Positions 38,383-51,580 of a DNA stretch of 64,000 nt are shown piece after piece. The stretch is from an uncultured Granulosicoccaceae bacterium (GTDB taxonomy: Bacteria; Pseudomonadota; Gammaproteobacteria; Granulosicoccales; Granulosicoccaceae), in contig CALGLE010000004.1 in NCBI GenBank assembly GCA_937930305.1, positions 220,920 to 284,919 of the forward strand, written 5' to 3'. Position numbers and translations under genes: made by a program. The notes beneath the pieces were generated by a model. That model was not told the DNA's origin, did no database searches, and saw only the letters and a program-made list of their open reading frames with translations. Numbering within the stretch: the first letter of the stretch is position 1; every line of letters starts with the position of its first letter.

Positions 38383-39009
38383 ATGACGCTCATGAGCAGA
38401 ATGATTCAGTGTCCGTTTGTAATTGCTGGGGTCGATGAAGTCGGTCGCGGGCCATTGGCAGGCTCTGTGGTGGCCGCAGCCGTGGTGTTGGACCCTCAGC
38501 GGCCAATTGCAGGGCTGCTGGATTCTAAAAAGCTCACCGAGGCGAAGCGCGAAGCGCTGGATGTTGTGATTCGAGAGCAGGCGTTGGCCTGGGCCATTGC
38601 AGAGTGTTCACCGGCCGAAATTGATGACATCAATATCTTGCACGCCAGCCTATTGGCAATGAAACGGGCTGTTGAAAAATTGAACACTCCGATTGACTTG
38701 GTGTTGGTGGATGGCAACAAAGCCCCCCCCATTGACTTACCCTGCCAACCGATTGTGAAAGGCGATCAGCACGCGCAGTGCATCAGTGCGGCATCCATCA
38801 TTGCGAAAGTCTCGCGCGATAAGGCCATGTTGGATTTGCATCAAGAATTTCCTCAGTTTGGCTTTGATCGTCATAAAGGTTACCCAACACCGGTGCACCG
38901 AGATGCAATAATGAAGCATGGGGTGCTGCCACAACATCGGCGCAGTTTCGGGCCGGTGAAAGTGGCGCTGGAAACGTCCGGGCCCTTTAAAACGTTTGAT
39001 CTTGCGTAA
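38383..39009 (+). CDS. rnhB: Ribonuclease HII
   Basis: '[21 protein letters not shown]', '[12 protein letters not shown]', '[12 protein letters not shown]'. Confidence 0.97.
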   Translation: MTLMSRMIQCPFVIAGVDEVGRGPLAGSVVAAAVVLDPQRPIAGLLDSKKLTEAKREALDVVIREQALAWAIAECSPAEIDDINILHASLLAMKRAVEKLNTPIDLVLVDGNKAPPIDLPCQPIVKGDQHAQCISAASIIAKVSRDKAMLDLHQEFPQFGFDRHKGYPTPVHRDAIMKHGVLPQHRRSFGPVKVALETSGPFKTFDLA

Positions 39010-39042
39010 TTTCCTCACAACCTCAATGAGCCTCTTTCACTT

Positions 39043-42000
39043 ATGACGCCATCGTTTGTCCATCTGTCCGTTCACAGTGAATTTTCATTGGTGGATAGCA
39101 TGGTGCGGGTTAAGCCTTTGGTGAGCGCCTGCACGAACACCATGCCCGCGATTGCTGTTACCGATCGCCACAACTTATTTGCGTTGGTGAAGTTTTATAA
39201 GTCAGCACACGATGCCGGCATCAAACCCATCGCCGGATCAGAGCTCATCATTGCCGGAGAAGGTGAGGAAGAAGCGTTTCGGGCAATCTTTTTGGTTGTC
39301 GATTCGGTGGGTTATAAAAATCTTACGCAGCTTATTTCTCGGGGTTATCAAGAAGGGCAATCGAGTGGTCATCCACAAGTGGAACGCAGCTGGGTCGAGG
39401 CCAGCGCGGATGGATTAATCATGTTGTCGGGAGGCATCAGCGGGGATGTGGCCCACGCGGTTGCTCGTGGCCGAGAAAGCGATGCGGAAAAATTAGCCTT
39501 ACGTTGGCAATCGGTGTTTGGGGACCGCTACTACCACGCGTTAACTCGCACCGATAAAAACGGCGAAGAGGCGTATATCCGATGCGCGTGTTCCTTGGCG
39601 CAAACACACGGTATCCCGGTGGTCGCGGTGAACGATGTGTGCTTTTTAGAAGCCGATGACTTCAGTGCGCATGAAGCGCGTTTATGTGTGCAAGGCGGTT
39701 ACGTGTTGGCTGACCCTAAGCGTCCGGTAACCGTAACCAATCAACAATATTTCAAGTCGCCAGAGGCCATGGCTGAGTTATTTCATGACATTCCTTCAGC
39801 GATTGAAAACAGCGTTGAAATTGCTAAGCGTTGTAACGTCACCTTAGATTTAGGAACGCCGGTTTTACCTGATTTTCCGATTCCCGACGGCATGACCGAA
39901 AGCGAATACTTTGTAAAGATTTCGGAAGAGGGTTTGGATGTCCGCTTAGCACAGCTGTACGACGTCAACGCTGAGAATTTTGCCGACATTCGAAAACCCT
40001 ATGACGAGCGTTTAAAGTTTGAACTGGACGTTATCGTTCAAATGGGTTTTCCTGGCTACTTTTTAATCGTGGCTGACTTTATTCGTTGGTCCAGAGAAAA
40101 CGACATTCCGGTGGGCCCCGGTCGAGGTTCGGGTGCCGGTTCTTTGGTGGCTTATTCGCTCACCATCACAGACCTTGACCCCCTGGCCTATGACTTACTG
40201 TTCGAACGTTTTTTGAATCCTGAACGCGTATCCATGCCAGATTTCGATATTGACTTTTGCATGGACGGTCGCGACCGCGTCATCCAATACGTGGCCGAAA
40301 AATACGGTGTGCACCGAGTCTCGCAAATCATCACCTACGGAACCATGGCCGCAAAAGCGGTGGTGCGCGATGTGGGGCGTGTGATGAGCCAGCCTTACGG
40401 TTTCGTTGATCGCCTGGCCAAGATGGTGCCTTTTGAAGTGGGCATGACGCTTGAAAAAGCGATGAAGGAATCGGAAGACTTACAAAAGGCCTACGACACC
40501 GAGGAAGAGGTACGTGAAATTCTTGACTTGGCTTTCTCATTGGAAGGTTTATCAAGAAACTGCGGCAAGCACGCCGGTGGTGTGGTTATCGCGCCAACGG
40601 CGTTAACCGACTTTGCCCCGTTGTACTGTGAGCCCGATGGTTCCAGCTTGGTGACGCAGTACGACAAAGACGATGCCGAAGCCGTGGGCTTGGTAAAGTT
40701 CGATTTTCTGGGTCTTCGAACGCTCACCATTATTGACAATGCCTTGGCCAACATCGAACAACAAATCGGTGAGCGCATTGATTTAATGGCCTTACCATTA
40801 ACCGATCAACCCACTTACGATTTATTGCAACGTGCCTCTACCACAGCGGTATTCCAGTTGGAATCTGCGGGCATGAAGCGTTTGATTGAGCGCCTATTAC
40901 CCAATACTTTTGAAGACATCATCGCTTTGGTGGCGTTGTATCGACCTGGTCCGTTGCAATCGGGCATGGTGGATGATTTTGTTGATCGTAAGCACGGCCG
41001 TAAATTAATGGCGTGGCCACACGAAGATTATCAACTGGAAATTCTCAAGCCGATTCTTGAACCCACGTATGGGGTTATTTTGTATCAAGAGCAGGTCATG
41101 CAGATTGCGCAGGTGATGGCGGGATACTCTCTGGGTCGCGCCGATATTTTGCGTAAAGCGATGGGTAAAAAGAATCCGGAAGTGATGGCGATGCAACGGG
41201 ATGGATTTGTTGAAGGCTGCGTTGCTAACGGTATTGATGGCGAACTGGCTTCTAATATTTTTGCGCTGGTCGAAAAGTTTGCCGGTTACGGGTTTAACAA
41301 ATCTCACTCTGCCGCTTATGCGATGTTGTCTTATCAAACGGCTTGGTTGAAAACTCATCACCCGGCAGCGTTTATGGCATCGGTGTTGTCAGCGGATATG
41401 GACAACACCGAAAAAGTGGTCACGCTAATAGAAGAGTGCAACACCATTGGGTTAACCGTTATCCCACCGGATATTAATCAATCAACCGTACGATTCAGCG
41501 TACCGGATGATAAGACCATTCTGTATGGCTTAGGTGCAATAAAAGGCGTTGGTGAATCGGCATTGTCGAGCGTGCTCAGAGAACGCGATGAACATGGGCC
41601 ATTTATAGATTTGGATGAACTGTGCCGACGGGCCGATCCTGGTAGTGTAAATAAACGGGTGTTGGAAGCCTTGATTCGTTCGGGGGCTGCGGATTCCTTG
41701 GGCTCGAATCGACCCAGCTTAATGTCTCAGCTTGATGGTGCGATTCACGGCGCGCAGCAATACCATCGAGACCAAGAGGCGGGTCAAGTGGATCTGTTTG
41801 GTTTGGGCGCACCGGCCGATAACGCCGACACCCAAAGTGGAAATGCACCCAAACCGGTAATCGCCTTGCCCGATTGGACTGATCGTGAACGCCTACAAAA
41901 CGAGAAGGCAACCTTAGGCCTGTATTTAAGCGGTCATCCCATCAACGAACACTTAAAAGAACTGGAACACTTTACTCACGGTCGATTGCAAGCCCTGTGC

Positions 42001-42555
42001 GATAAAACCGGCGCCGGCGGTGGCAATATGCCCAGCTATCGCCAACGCGGAACACCGGTTATGGCGGCTGGGTTAATTTTTGGGACCCGCTTTCGCGACA
42101 CCAGCTCAGGCAAGATGGCGTTTGTGACCTTGGATGATCGAAGCGCTCGCGTGGAGGTGGTACTGCGTGGCGACATTCTAGACACCAGCGCTCATTTATT
42201 GGTGAAAGACGAAGTGCTGATAGTGGACGGGGAAATGAGCCCGGATGAATTTAATGGCGGTTACAAAATACGCGCTAAGGAAATTCATGATTTGGCCTCC
42301 GCCAGGGCCCGTTTTGCCAGGCGTTTGGTGTTGAAGCTTCGGCACGAGCATATTCAAGACAACGGCTTGGATGCCTTACTGGCCACCTTGGCCGAATATA
42401 ACTCCGGTACCACCCCACTGTGCATTGAGTACCAAAATGAGGCAGCGTCTGCCGAGGTGCGGGCTGGACACAGTTGGCGTGTGCAGCCACAACCCGAGCT
42501 GATTCGTTCCTTAGAACGACTCACTGATGAATCCAGTGTCGAGCTGGTCTACTGA
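39043..42555 (+). CDS. dnaE: DNA polymerase III subunit alpha
   Basis: PHP domain start 'FVHLSVHSEFSLVDSMVRV', 'FPGYFLIVADFIRWSRENDIPVGPGRGSGAGSLVAY', 'PDFDIDFCMDGRD'. Confidence 0.99.
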   Translation: MTPSFVHLSVHSEFSLVDSMVRVKPLVSACTNTMPAIAVTDRHNLFALVKFYKSAHDAGIKPIAGSELIIAGEGEEEAFRAIFLVVDSVGYKNLTQLISRGYQEGQSSGHPQVERSWVEASADGLIMLSGGISGDVAHAVARGRESDAEKLALRWQSVFGDRYYHALTRTDKNGEEAYIRCACSLAQTHGIPVVAVNDVCFLEADDFSAHEARLCVQGGYVLADPKRPVTVTNQQYFKSPEAMAELFHDIPSAIENSVEIAKRCNVTLDLGTPVLPDFPIPDGMTESEYFVKISEEGLDVRLAQLYDVNAENFADIRKPYDERLKFELDVIVQMGFPGYFLIVADFIRWSRENDIPVGPGRGSGAGSLVAYSLTITDLDPLAYDLLFERFLNPERVSMPDFDIDFCMDGRDRVIQYVAEKYGVHRVSQIITYGTMAAKAVVRDVGRVMSQPYGFVDRLAKMVPFEVGMTLEKAMKESEDLQKAYDTEEEVREILDLAFSLEGLSRNCGKHAGGVVIAPTALTDFAPLYCEPDGSSLVTQYDKDDAEAVGLVKFDFLGLRTLTIIDNALANIEQQIGERIDLMALPLTDQPTYDLLQRASTTAVFQLESAGMKRLIERLLPNTFEDIIALVALYRPGPLQSGMVDDFVDRKHGRKLMAWPHEDYQLEILKPILEPTYGVILYQEQVMQIAQVMAGYSLGRADILRKAMGKKNPEVMAMQRDGFVEGCVANGIDGELASNIFALVEKFAGYGFNKSHSAAYAMLSYQTAWLKTHHPAAFMASVLSADMDNTEKVVTLIEECNTIGLTVIPPDINQSTVRFSVPDDKTILYGLGAIKGVGESALSSVLRERDEHGPFIDLDELCRRADPGSVNKRVLEALIRSGAADSLGSNRPSLMSQLDGAIHGAQQYHRDQEAGQVDLFGLGAPADNADTQSGNAPKPVIALPDWTDRERLQNEKATLGLYLSGHPINEHLKELEHFTHGRLQALCDKTGAGGGNMPSYRQRGTPVMAAGLIFGTRFRDTSSGKMAFVTLDDRSARVEVVLRGDILDTSAHLLVKDEVLIVDGEMSPDEFNGGYKIRAKEIHDLASARARFARRLVLKLRHEHIQDNGLDALLATLAEYNSGTTPLCIEYQNEAASAEVRAGHSWRVQPQPELIRSLERLTDESSVELVY

Positions 42556-42586
42556 CTACGAACGCTATCGGCGTTAAACTTGCCCC

Positions 42587-43546
42587 ATGAACCCGAACTT
42601 TCTCGATTTTGAACAACCCATCGCTGAGCTGGAAGCTAAAATTCGTGAGCTTCAGTACGCCACCGAAGATGCGGAAATTAACATTTCCGAAGAAGTGGCC
42701 ACTTTGCAGAAAAAATGCGAGGCCATGACGCAAAGCATTTTCTCCTCGCTCACCCCGTGGCAAACCGCTCAAATGGCGCGTCATCCGCAACGACCTTACA
42801 CGCAATTTTATATTGATCAAATTTTTACCGATTTTGATGAATTACACGGTGATCGCTTGTACGCAGACGACTCAGCCATCATTGGCGGAATCGCTCGATT
42901 AAACGACAAACCTGTGATGGTCATTGGGCACGAGAAGGGGCGGGATACCAAAGAGAAAATCAAGCGAAATTTCGGTATGCCACGCCCGGAAGGCTATCGC
43001 AAAGCGAAACGTCTGATGGAAATGGCGGAACGTTTTGATATGCCCATTCTGACCTTCATCGACACCCCGGGAGCCTATCCTGGCATCGGTGCTGAGGAGC
43101 GTGGTCAAAGTGAAGCGATTGCCCGCAATTTATTTGTCATGGCCGACATCAAGGTACCGACCATCTGCACGGTCATCGGTGAGGGTGGCTCGGGCGGTGC
43201 CTTGGCCATTGGCTTGGGGGATCGAGTCATGATGATGCAATACAGTGTGTACTCCGTCATCAGCCCAGAAGGTTGTGCTTCAATTTTGTACAAAAGCGCT
43301 GACCGTGCTGCGGATGCGGCAGATGCGATGGGAATCACCTCAGAACGTTTGCTGGAACTTGGCCTGATTGATCGAATTGTGGAAGAACCTTTGGGTGGTG
43401 CACACCGAAGTCCGGAAGAAGCCGCAAAATCTTTGCGCAAAGCGCTGGAAGATGAGCTATCTAACTTAACAAAGAAGCCCATTGATACTTTGCAGCGCGA
43501 TCGAGATGCAAAGTGGCGAGCTTATGGTGAATTCCGGGAGAGCTAA
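42587..43546 (+). CDS. accA: Acetyl-CoA carboxylase carboxyltransferase subunit alpha
   Basis: '[15 protein letters not shown]', '[21 protein letters not shown]', '[13 protein letters not shown]'. Confidence 0.99.
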   Translation: MNPNFLDFEQPIAELEAKIRELQYATEDAEINISEEVATLQKKCEAMTQSIFSSLTPWQTAQMARHPQRPYTQFYIDQIFTDFDELHGDRLYADDSAIIGGIARLNDKPVMVIGHEKGRDTKEKIKRNFGMPRPEGYRKAKRLMEMAERFDMPILTFIDTPGAYPGIGAEERGQSEAIARNLFVMADIKVPTICTVIGEGGSGGALAIGLGDRVMMMQYSVYSVISPEGCASILYKSADRAADAADAMGITSERLLELGLIDRIVEEPLGGAHRSPEEAAKSLRKALEDELSNLTKKPIDTLQRDRDAKWRAYGEFRES

Positions 43547-43587
43547 GTGCCAAGCAGGGACGTAACTCGCAGTCGAGCCAGAGGGTT

Positions 43588-44907
43588 ATGAGTCACCCTT
43601 TGCAGCCAGCTGAAGCACTGGCCGAATTTCTTAACACACAGCCCGATTTAACTCAGTTAACCGTTGCTTATAGCGGTGGCTTAGATTCTCATGTGTTGCT
43701 GCATTTGGTGGCGGGCCTTGCTGAATTGCACCCGGATATTGCCACTCGAGCACTCCACATCAATCATCGATTACAAATCCAAAGCGATGATTGGGCTGTG
43801 CACGCAGAAGCGGTAGCCAATCAGCTGAATGTGCCCCTCACCGTGGTGCCGGTGGAGGTGGATGCCTCGCATGCCGATGGGCCGGAAGCGGCTGCCCGAT
43901 TGGCCCGCTATGCGGCTTTCTCCGATCATTTGCAACCAGGCGAACACATGTTGCTGGCCCAGCATGCAGATGATCAAGCGGAAACCTTTCTGTTGCAGGC
44001 GTTGCGAGGCAGTGGCCCGGATGGGCTCGCGTCTATTCCTAAAAAGCGCACCTTTGCATTGGGTTATATGTCCCGTCCTCTGTTGTCTTGCACCCGCGAG
44101 CAGCTGCAAGCCTATGCCCTAGCGCATGAGCTTGAGTATATTCATGATCCCAGCAACGACGATACGCGTTTCGATCGAAACTACTTGCGGCATGAAATCA
44201 TGCCGTTGTTAAAGGCTCGTTGGCCGGCGGCGAATCGCACCCTGACACGCTCAGCCAATCGTTGTTCTGCCGCCAGCCAAACATTGCTGGGTTTAGCTCA
44301 AGAAGACTTGCGCCAGGTTCGACTGCGCGGGGTAGCGCAATTGTCGGTGTCAGAAATAAAAACGCTGCCGCGGGAGAGGGCTTATAACGTGTTGCGCCTC
44401 TGGGTTCGTCAGTCGGGGCTTCGCATGCCGCGCCTGCAGGATTTAGCGGAAGTGTATCGCCAGCTGGTGACTTCACGATCGGATTCACAAGGCATTGTGA
44501 ATGTGCGCGACTATGAGTTTCGACGCCATAAAGATCGGCTCTATTTGCTGCCGCCACAAAAACAACCGGTGGCGTTTCATTACGATTGGTCAGCTCCTTT
44601 CTTGCCGCTGCACATTCCTGAAATTGACCAAACTTTGACCCGCGAAGACTGTGTGCGCCAGGGTATTCGATTGCCCGAGCAGGGTGTCATGACGGTTCGT
44701 AGCCGCGTGGGCAGCGAATTGATCAAACTCGGCGAGCCTGCGTTTCACAAGGCGGTGAAAAAATTACTGCAAGAGGCTTCCGTGCCGCCGTGGCTGCGCG
44801 ATGTCACCCCGCTGGTGTACATCGAAGGGCGATTGGCGGCGGTGTGGGAAATTGCCGTAGCGGTAGATTTTAGACAAGGTTCCATAAGCCCCACCGAAGT
44901 GGTTTGA
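43588..44907 (+). CDS. tilS: tRNA(Ile)-lysidine synthetase
   Basis: PP-loop 'VAYSGGLDSHVLLHL', 'HADDQAETFLLQALRGSG'. Confidence 0.97.
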   Translation: MSHPLQPAEALAEFLNTQPDLTQLTVAYSGGLDSHVLLHLVAGLAELHPDIATRALHINHRLQIQSDDWAVHAEAVANQLNVPLTVVPVEVDASHADGPEAAARLARYAAFSDHLQPGEHMLLAQHADDQAETFLLQALRGSGPDGLASIPKKRTFALGYMSRPLLSCTREQLQAYALAHELEYIHDPSNDDTRFDRNYLRHEIMPLLKARWPAANRTLTRSANRCSAASQTLLGLAQEDLRQVRLRGVAQLSVSEIKTLPRERAYNVLRLWVRQSGLRMPRLQDLAEVYRQLVTSRSDSQGIVNVRDYEFRRHKDRLYLLPPQKQPVAFHYDWSAPFLPLHIPEIDQTLTREDCVRQGIRLPEQGVMTVRSRVGSELIKLGEPAFHKAVKKLLQEASVPPWLRDVTPLVYIEGRLAAVWEIAVAVDFRQGSISPTEVV

Positions 44908-44976
44908 ATCGCCTCTGATTAGCTGTCAGATCTGGTATGATTTGAGTCCGTTCTGAGGTGATTCTCCGCCTCGATC

Positions 44977-44993
44977 GCGGGCGACTTGCCCGC
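44977..44993. other. Short hairpin in the tilS-pyrG intergenic region
   Basis: GCGGGC-GACTT-GCCCGC perfect 6-bp inverted repeat. Confidence 0.4.
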
Positions 44994-45069
44994 TAACTTT
45001 CGTCATTCACTTTGCGTTTGTCGGCGCTCGCCTTTTGCGAACCGCTCCCACGCATCTTTATTTAGCTGA

Positions 45070-46746
<1,677 letters not shown>

Positions 46747-46753
46747 AACAATA

Positions 46754-47593
46754 ATGCAATTGTGTGGTTTTGAAGTTGGCATCGATCAACCGCTGTTCCT
46801 AATTGCCGGTCCTTGCGCCATTGAATCGGAAAGCCTAGCGATGAGCACGGCAACCGATCTAAAGGCCATGACTGAGCGATTGGCAATTCCTTTTATTTAC
46901 AAATCCTCTTTTGACAAGGCCAATCGATCTTCAGGTAGCAGCTATCGGGGGAAGGGTATGGAGGAGGGCTTACGCATATTGCAGAAAGTGCGTGATGAGG
47001 TGGGTGTGCCCGTTATCACTGATGTGCATGAAGACACCCCCATGGATGAAGTGGCCTCAGTGGTGGATGTGCTACAAACCCCCGCATTTTTGTGCCGGCA
47101 AACGAATTTTATTGAGCGTGTGGCCAAAGCTGGAAAGCCTGTGAACCTAAAAAAAGGTCAGTTTTTAGCTCCAGGTGATATGGCTAATGTGGTGGAGAAA
47201 GCGCGCGACTTTGGCAATGATCAGGTCATGATTTGCGAACGTGGTGTCTCTTTCGGCTACAACACCCTAATTTCTGACATGCGTGGCTTAGCCAGTATGC
47301 GCAGTAATGCCTGCCCGATTGTGTTTGACGCCACACACTCTGTGCAACAACCGGGAGGTTTGGGCCAAACTTCTGGCGGGCAGCGTGAATTTGTACCGGT
47401 GTTAGCGCGCGCCGCCGTTGCCGCTGGCGTGGCGGGGGTCTTTATGGAAACCCACCCGGATCCGGATAATGCGTTAAGCGATGGGCCAAACGCTTGGCCA
47501 TTGCCTAAACTAGAGAATCTGTTGTCTCTACTTAAAACCATCGACAGCACCGTGAAAGCACAACCATTTGCAGAAAGTGAATATTTGACCTAG
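46754..47593 (+). CDS. kdsA: 3-deoxy-8-phosphooctulonate synthase
   Basis: '[14 protein letters not shown]', '[28 protein letters not shown]'; start set at ATG 46754. Confidence 0.98.
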   Translation: MQLCGFEVGIDQPLFLIAGPCAIESESLAMSTATDLKAMTERLAIPFIYKSSFDKANRSSGSSYRGKGMEEGLRILQKVRDEVGVPVITDVHEDTPMDEVASVVDVLQTPAFLCRQTNFIERVAKAGKPVNLKKGQFLAPGDMANVVEKARDFGNDQVMICERGVSFGYNTLISDMRGLASMRSNACPIVFDATHSVQQPGGLGQTSGGQREFVPVLARAAVAAGVAGVFMETHPDPDNALSDGPNAWPLPKLENLLSLLKTIDSTVKAQPFAESEYLT

Positions 47594-47660
47594 CCAGTTG
47601 TTGGCTTAAGTTTTTATATGCCCTAGCTTGATTAAATGCTCACAAACCAAACGCAGTTAA

Positions 47661-48989
<1,329 letters not shown>

Positions 48990-49018
48990 CGATTCACGCA
49001 ACTTAAGACGCTAATTTC

Positions 49019-49453
49019 GTGAAATGGCTCATCGGTGCATTGGTGGTTTTGCTGCTGATATTGCAATACCGCTTATGGTTTGGCGACGGCAGTACGCAAC
49101 AGTATTTTGCGCTTCGTGAAGAATCGCGAGAAACTCACGCGGAACTGTTAAAACTGCGCAGCCGTAACCAAGCATTGGAGGCCGAGGTGGCGGATTTAAA
49201 AAGCGGTTTAGACGCCATTGAAGAGCGTGCTCGAACGGAATTGGGAATGATTGATGAAAATGAAACTTTCTATCAATTTGTTAAGAAGCGCGGTGCAAAA
49301 GGGAGCAGCCCTGATGATCAAACAGCTGGCTTAGATGATGAATCAGTGCCGGTGCAACCGATTGACGCGGATGGTTCTGCGGCTGGTCGCCCAGAAGGCC
49401 CCGACGGTGAGCAGTTATCGCCGCCGGGAGAAGAATCAACGAGCGGTAATTAA
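49019..49453 (+). CDS. ftsB: Cell division protein FtsB with C-terminal extension
   Basis: N-terminal TM plus coiled coil, 'ARTELGMIDENETFYQFV', downstream of eno; GTG start. Confidence 0.92.
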   Translation: MKWLIGALVVLLLILQYRLWFGDGSTQQYFALREESRETHAELLKLRSRNQALEAEVADLKSGLDAIEERARTELGMIDENETFYQFVKKRGAKGSSPDDQTAGLDDESVPVQPIDADGSAAGRPEGPDGEQLSPPGEESTSGN

Positions 49454-49459
49454 AAGCGC

Positions 49460-50164
49460 ATGGGCATTTGGGGTGTCATTCCCGCGGCAGGTTATGGCAC
49501 GCGCATGTCGTCAGAAAAACCTAAGCAATACCTATCGCTGCACGGGGAAACCATTCTTCAACGATCCTGCAGCAGCTTACTTGACCATCCTGATGTGGAT
49601 GGTGTGATCGTTGTTTTAGCCTCTGACGATTCCAACTTTGCGACACTGCCAACCGATTTAACTTCGCGCATGATCACAGCCGTTGGCGGAACCTCAAGAT
49701 CCGAGTCGGTTGCCTCAGGGGTGAAAAAGGTGATAGACCGGGCGGATGAACAAACCTGGGCCCTGGTGCACGACGCGGCCAGGCCCTTATTAAGTGCGCG
49801 AGATCTGGGTAATTTAATCTCAACTGTTACTCAATCTAGCGCACCAGGGGGAATATTGGCCACACCCGTGCAGGACACACTGAAGCGATCAACAACGGAT
49901 CAACGTATCGATGCCACGGTAGATCGCACCACGCTATGGCAGGCGCAAACTCCGCAAATGTTCCGAGCCAGCGCTTTGTTGCATGCGCTAAGGTATGCGG
50001 AGCAATCGGGTGTTATCGTTACCGATGAGGCATCTGCGATGGAGCAGATGGGTGAGCAACCGTTGTTAGTGCCAGCGACAGATCCCAATTTTAAGATAAC
50101 CCGTGATTCAGACTTTGACTTGGCCAATGCTTTGCTCTCGTCACATCACGCGCCGAGGGCGTAA
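49460..50164 (+). CDS. ispD: 2-C-methyl-D-erythritol 4-phosphate cytidylyltransferase
   Basis: 'GVIPAAGYGTRMSSEKPKQYLSL', 'ALVHDAARPLLS'. Confidence 0.98.
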   Translation: MGIWGVIPAAGYGTRMSSEKPKQYLSLHGETILQRSCSSLLDHPDVDGVIVVLASDDSNFATLPTDLTSRMITAVGGTSRSESVASGVKKVIDRADEQTWALVHDAARPLLSARDLGNLISTVTQSSAPGGILATPVQDTLKRSTTDQRIDATVDRTTLWQAQTPQMFRASALLHALRYAEQSGVIVTDEASAMEQMGEQPLLVPATDPNFKITRDSDFDLANALLSSHHAPRA

Positions 50165-50170
50165 CGCTAG

Positions 50171-50653
50171 GTGAATAACATGCGAGTGGGAACAGGTTTC
50201 GATGTGCACGCGTTTGAACCCGGCGATCATTTGATGTTAGGTGGCGTGCGTGTCCCGTTTAGTCAGCAATTTAAAGCGCACTCGGACGGTGATGTGTTAC
50301 TGCACGCAATAGCAGATGCCCTACTGGGGGCCGCTGCTATGGGAGACATCGGACAACATTTTCCTGATACCGATGCAGCGTTTAAGGGCATGGATAGCCG
50401 CGACCTGTTACGTCAGGTGGTGCAAAAGGTTCGTGAAAAAGGGTTTCAGTGCGTCAATATCGATGCAACCATTATCGCGCAGGCCCCAAAAATGCAACCG
50501 TATTTGCCTGCAATGATTCAGCACATTGCTCAAGATGTGGGGCTATCGGCTGATGCAGTCAATGTGAAAGCCACCACCACAGAGCACTTAGGTTTTTGCG
50601 GACGCGGTGAAGGCATTGCGTCCATGGCATCCACGTTGTTGGTTGTTGCTTAG
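50171..50653 (+). CDS. ispF: 2-C-methyl-D-erythritol 2,4-cyclodiphosphate synthase
   Basis: '[22 protein letters not shown]', '[21 protein letters not shown]'. Confidence 0.99.
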   Translation: MNNMRVGTGFDVHAFEPGDHLMLGGVRVPFSQQFKAHSDGDVLLHAIADALLGAAAMGDIGQHFPDTDAAFKGMDSRDLLRQVVQKVREKGFQCVNIDATIIAQAPKMQPYLPAMIQHIAQDVGLSADAVNVKATTTEHLGFCGRGEGIASMASTLLVVA

Positions 50654-50689
50654 CATTCTCTTTTTATCGATCAATAGGATAAGTCTTAC

Positions 50690-51439
50690 ATGACCACACT
50701 TGCAATTATCGGCGGCACCGGTTTATCCCGCATGGAAGGCCTGAGCATTGATCGTCGCGAAATGATCAAGACACCTTTTGGTGCACCATCCTGTCCCATT
50801 TTGTTTGGTGAATTCGGTGGCGTATCCGTAGCATTTTTAGCACGTCATGGCAGCAAACACCAAATCCCTCCGCATCAGATCAACTACTGTGCGAATTTGT
50901 GGGCGTTAAATTCGGTTGGCATCAATCGGATCATTGCGGTGGGAGCGGTCGGTGGTATAGCTGATGATTGCAGCACTGGCTCAGTCGTTGTGCCCGATCA
51001 AATCATCGATTACACGCACGGACGAGAAAATTCGTTCTACGACGGCACCCACGGCTTAGAGGGTGTGACCGTGCGCGCCATCGATTTCACAGAACCCTAC
51101 GACGCCTCGTTACGTCAAGCGCTTATCGACGGTGGGCAAGCCAGCGGTGAAACGGTGGTTAGCAGCGGCACTTACGGTGTGAGTTCAGGCCCACGTTTAG
51201 AAACGGCTGCAGAGGTGCGTCGCATGGAACGCGATGGCTGCACTGTGGTGGGAATGACTGGCATGCCTGAAGCGGCGCTGGCGCGGGAGGTGGGCATTGC
51301 CTACGCCTGCTGTGCTGTCGTTGTGACCAAAGCCGCAGGCAAAGACGGCCCGGTGGACACAAACGCTTTGCCAGCCTCGGTTGAGGGCGGCATGAAAAAC
51401 GCCAGAAATATCTTAGAGTTAGCCATCGCCAAGCTTTAA
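50690..51439 (+). CDS. S-methyl-5'-thioinosine/thioadenosine phosphorylase family
   Basis: 'LAIIGGTGLSRMEGL', 'FLARHGSKHQIPPHQINYCANLWAL', 'MTGMPEAALAREVGIAYACC'. Confidence 0.93.
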   Translation: MTTLAIIGGTGLSRMEGLSIDRREMIKTPFGAPSCPILFGEFGGVSVAFLARHGSKHQIPPHQINYCANLWALNSVGINRIIAVGAVGGIADDCSTGSVVVPDQIIDYTHGRENSFYDGTHGLEGVTVRAIDFTEPYDASLRQALIDGGQASGETVVSSGTYGVSSGPRLETAAEVRRMERDGCTVVGMTGMPEAALAREVGIAYACCAVVVTKAAGKDGPVDTNALPASVEGGMKNARNILELAIAKL

Positions 51440-51580
51440 AATGGATTTATTGTGCGTTTTATGGTGGAAAATGCAAATCAAACCACATTTCTTATCGACT
51501 AATGACCCGTCAATGTGGCTAGGTGACTGAGTCGGTACAGCGATTGCTATTGACAGCATTCCAACCTGGGATTTGTTGCT

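Noticed and set aside
43771-44557. Several 60-119 aa ORFs inside tilS on both strands
   Set aside because: Out-of-frame shadows of a clear tilS gene in GC-rich codons.
51440-51580. Possible sigma-54/NtrC promoter upstream of the Amt-kinase fusion
   Set aside because: No convincing TGGCAC-N5-TTGC element or NtrC dyad could be read in the 141-bp gap; nitrogen control cannot be claimed.
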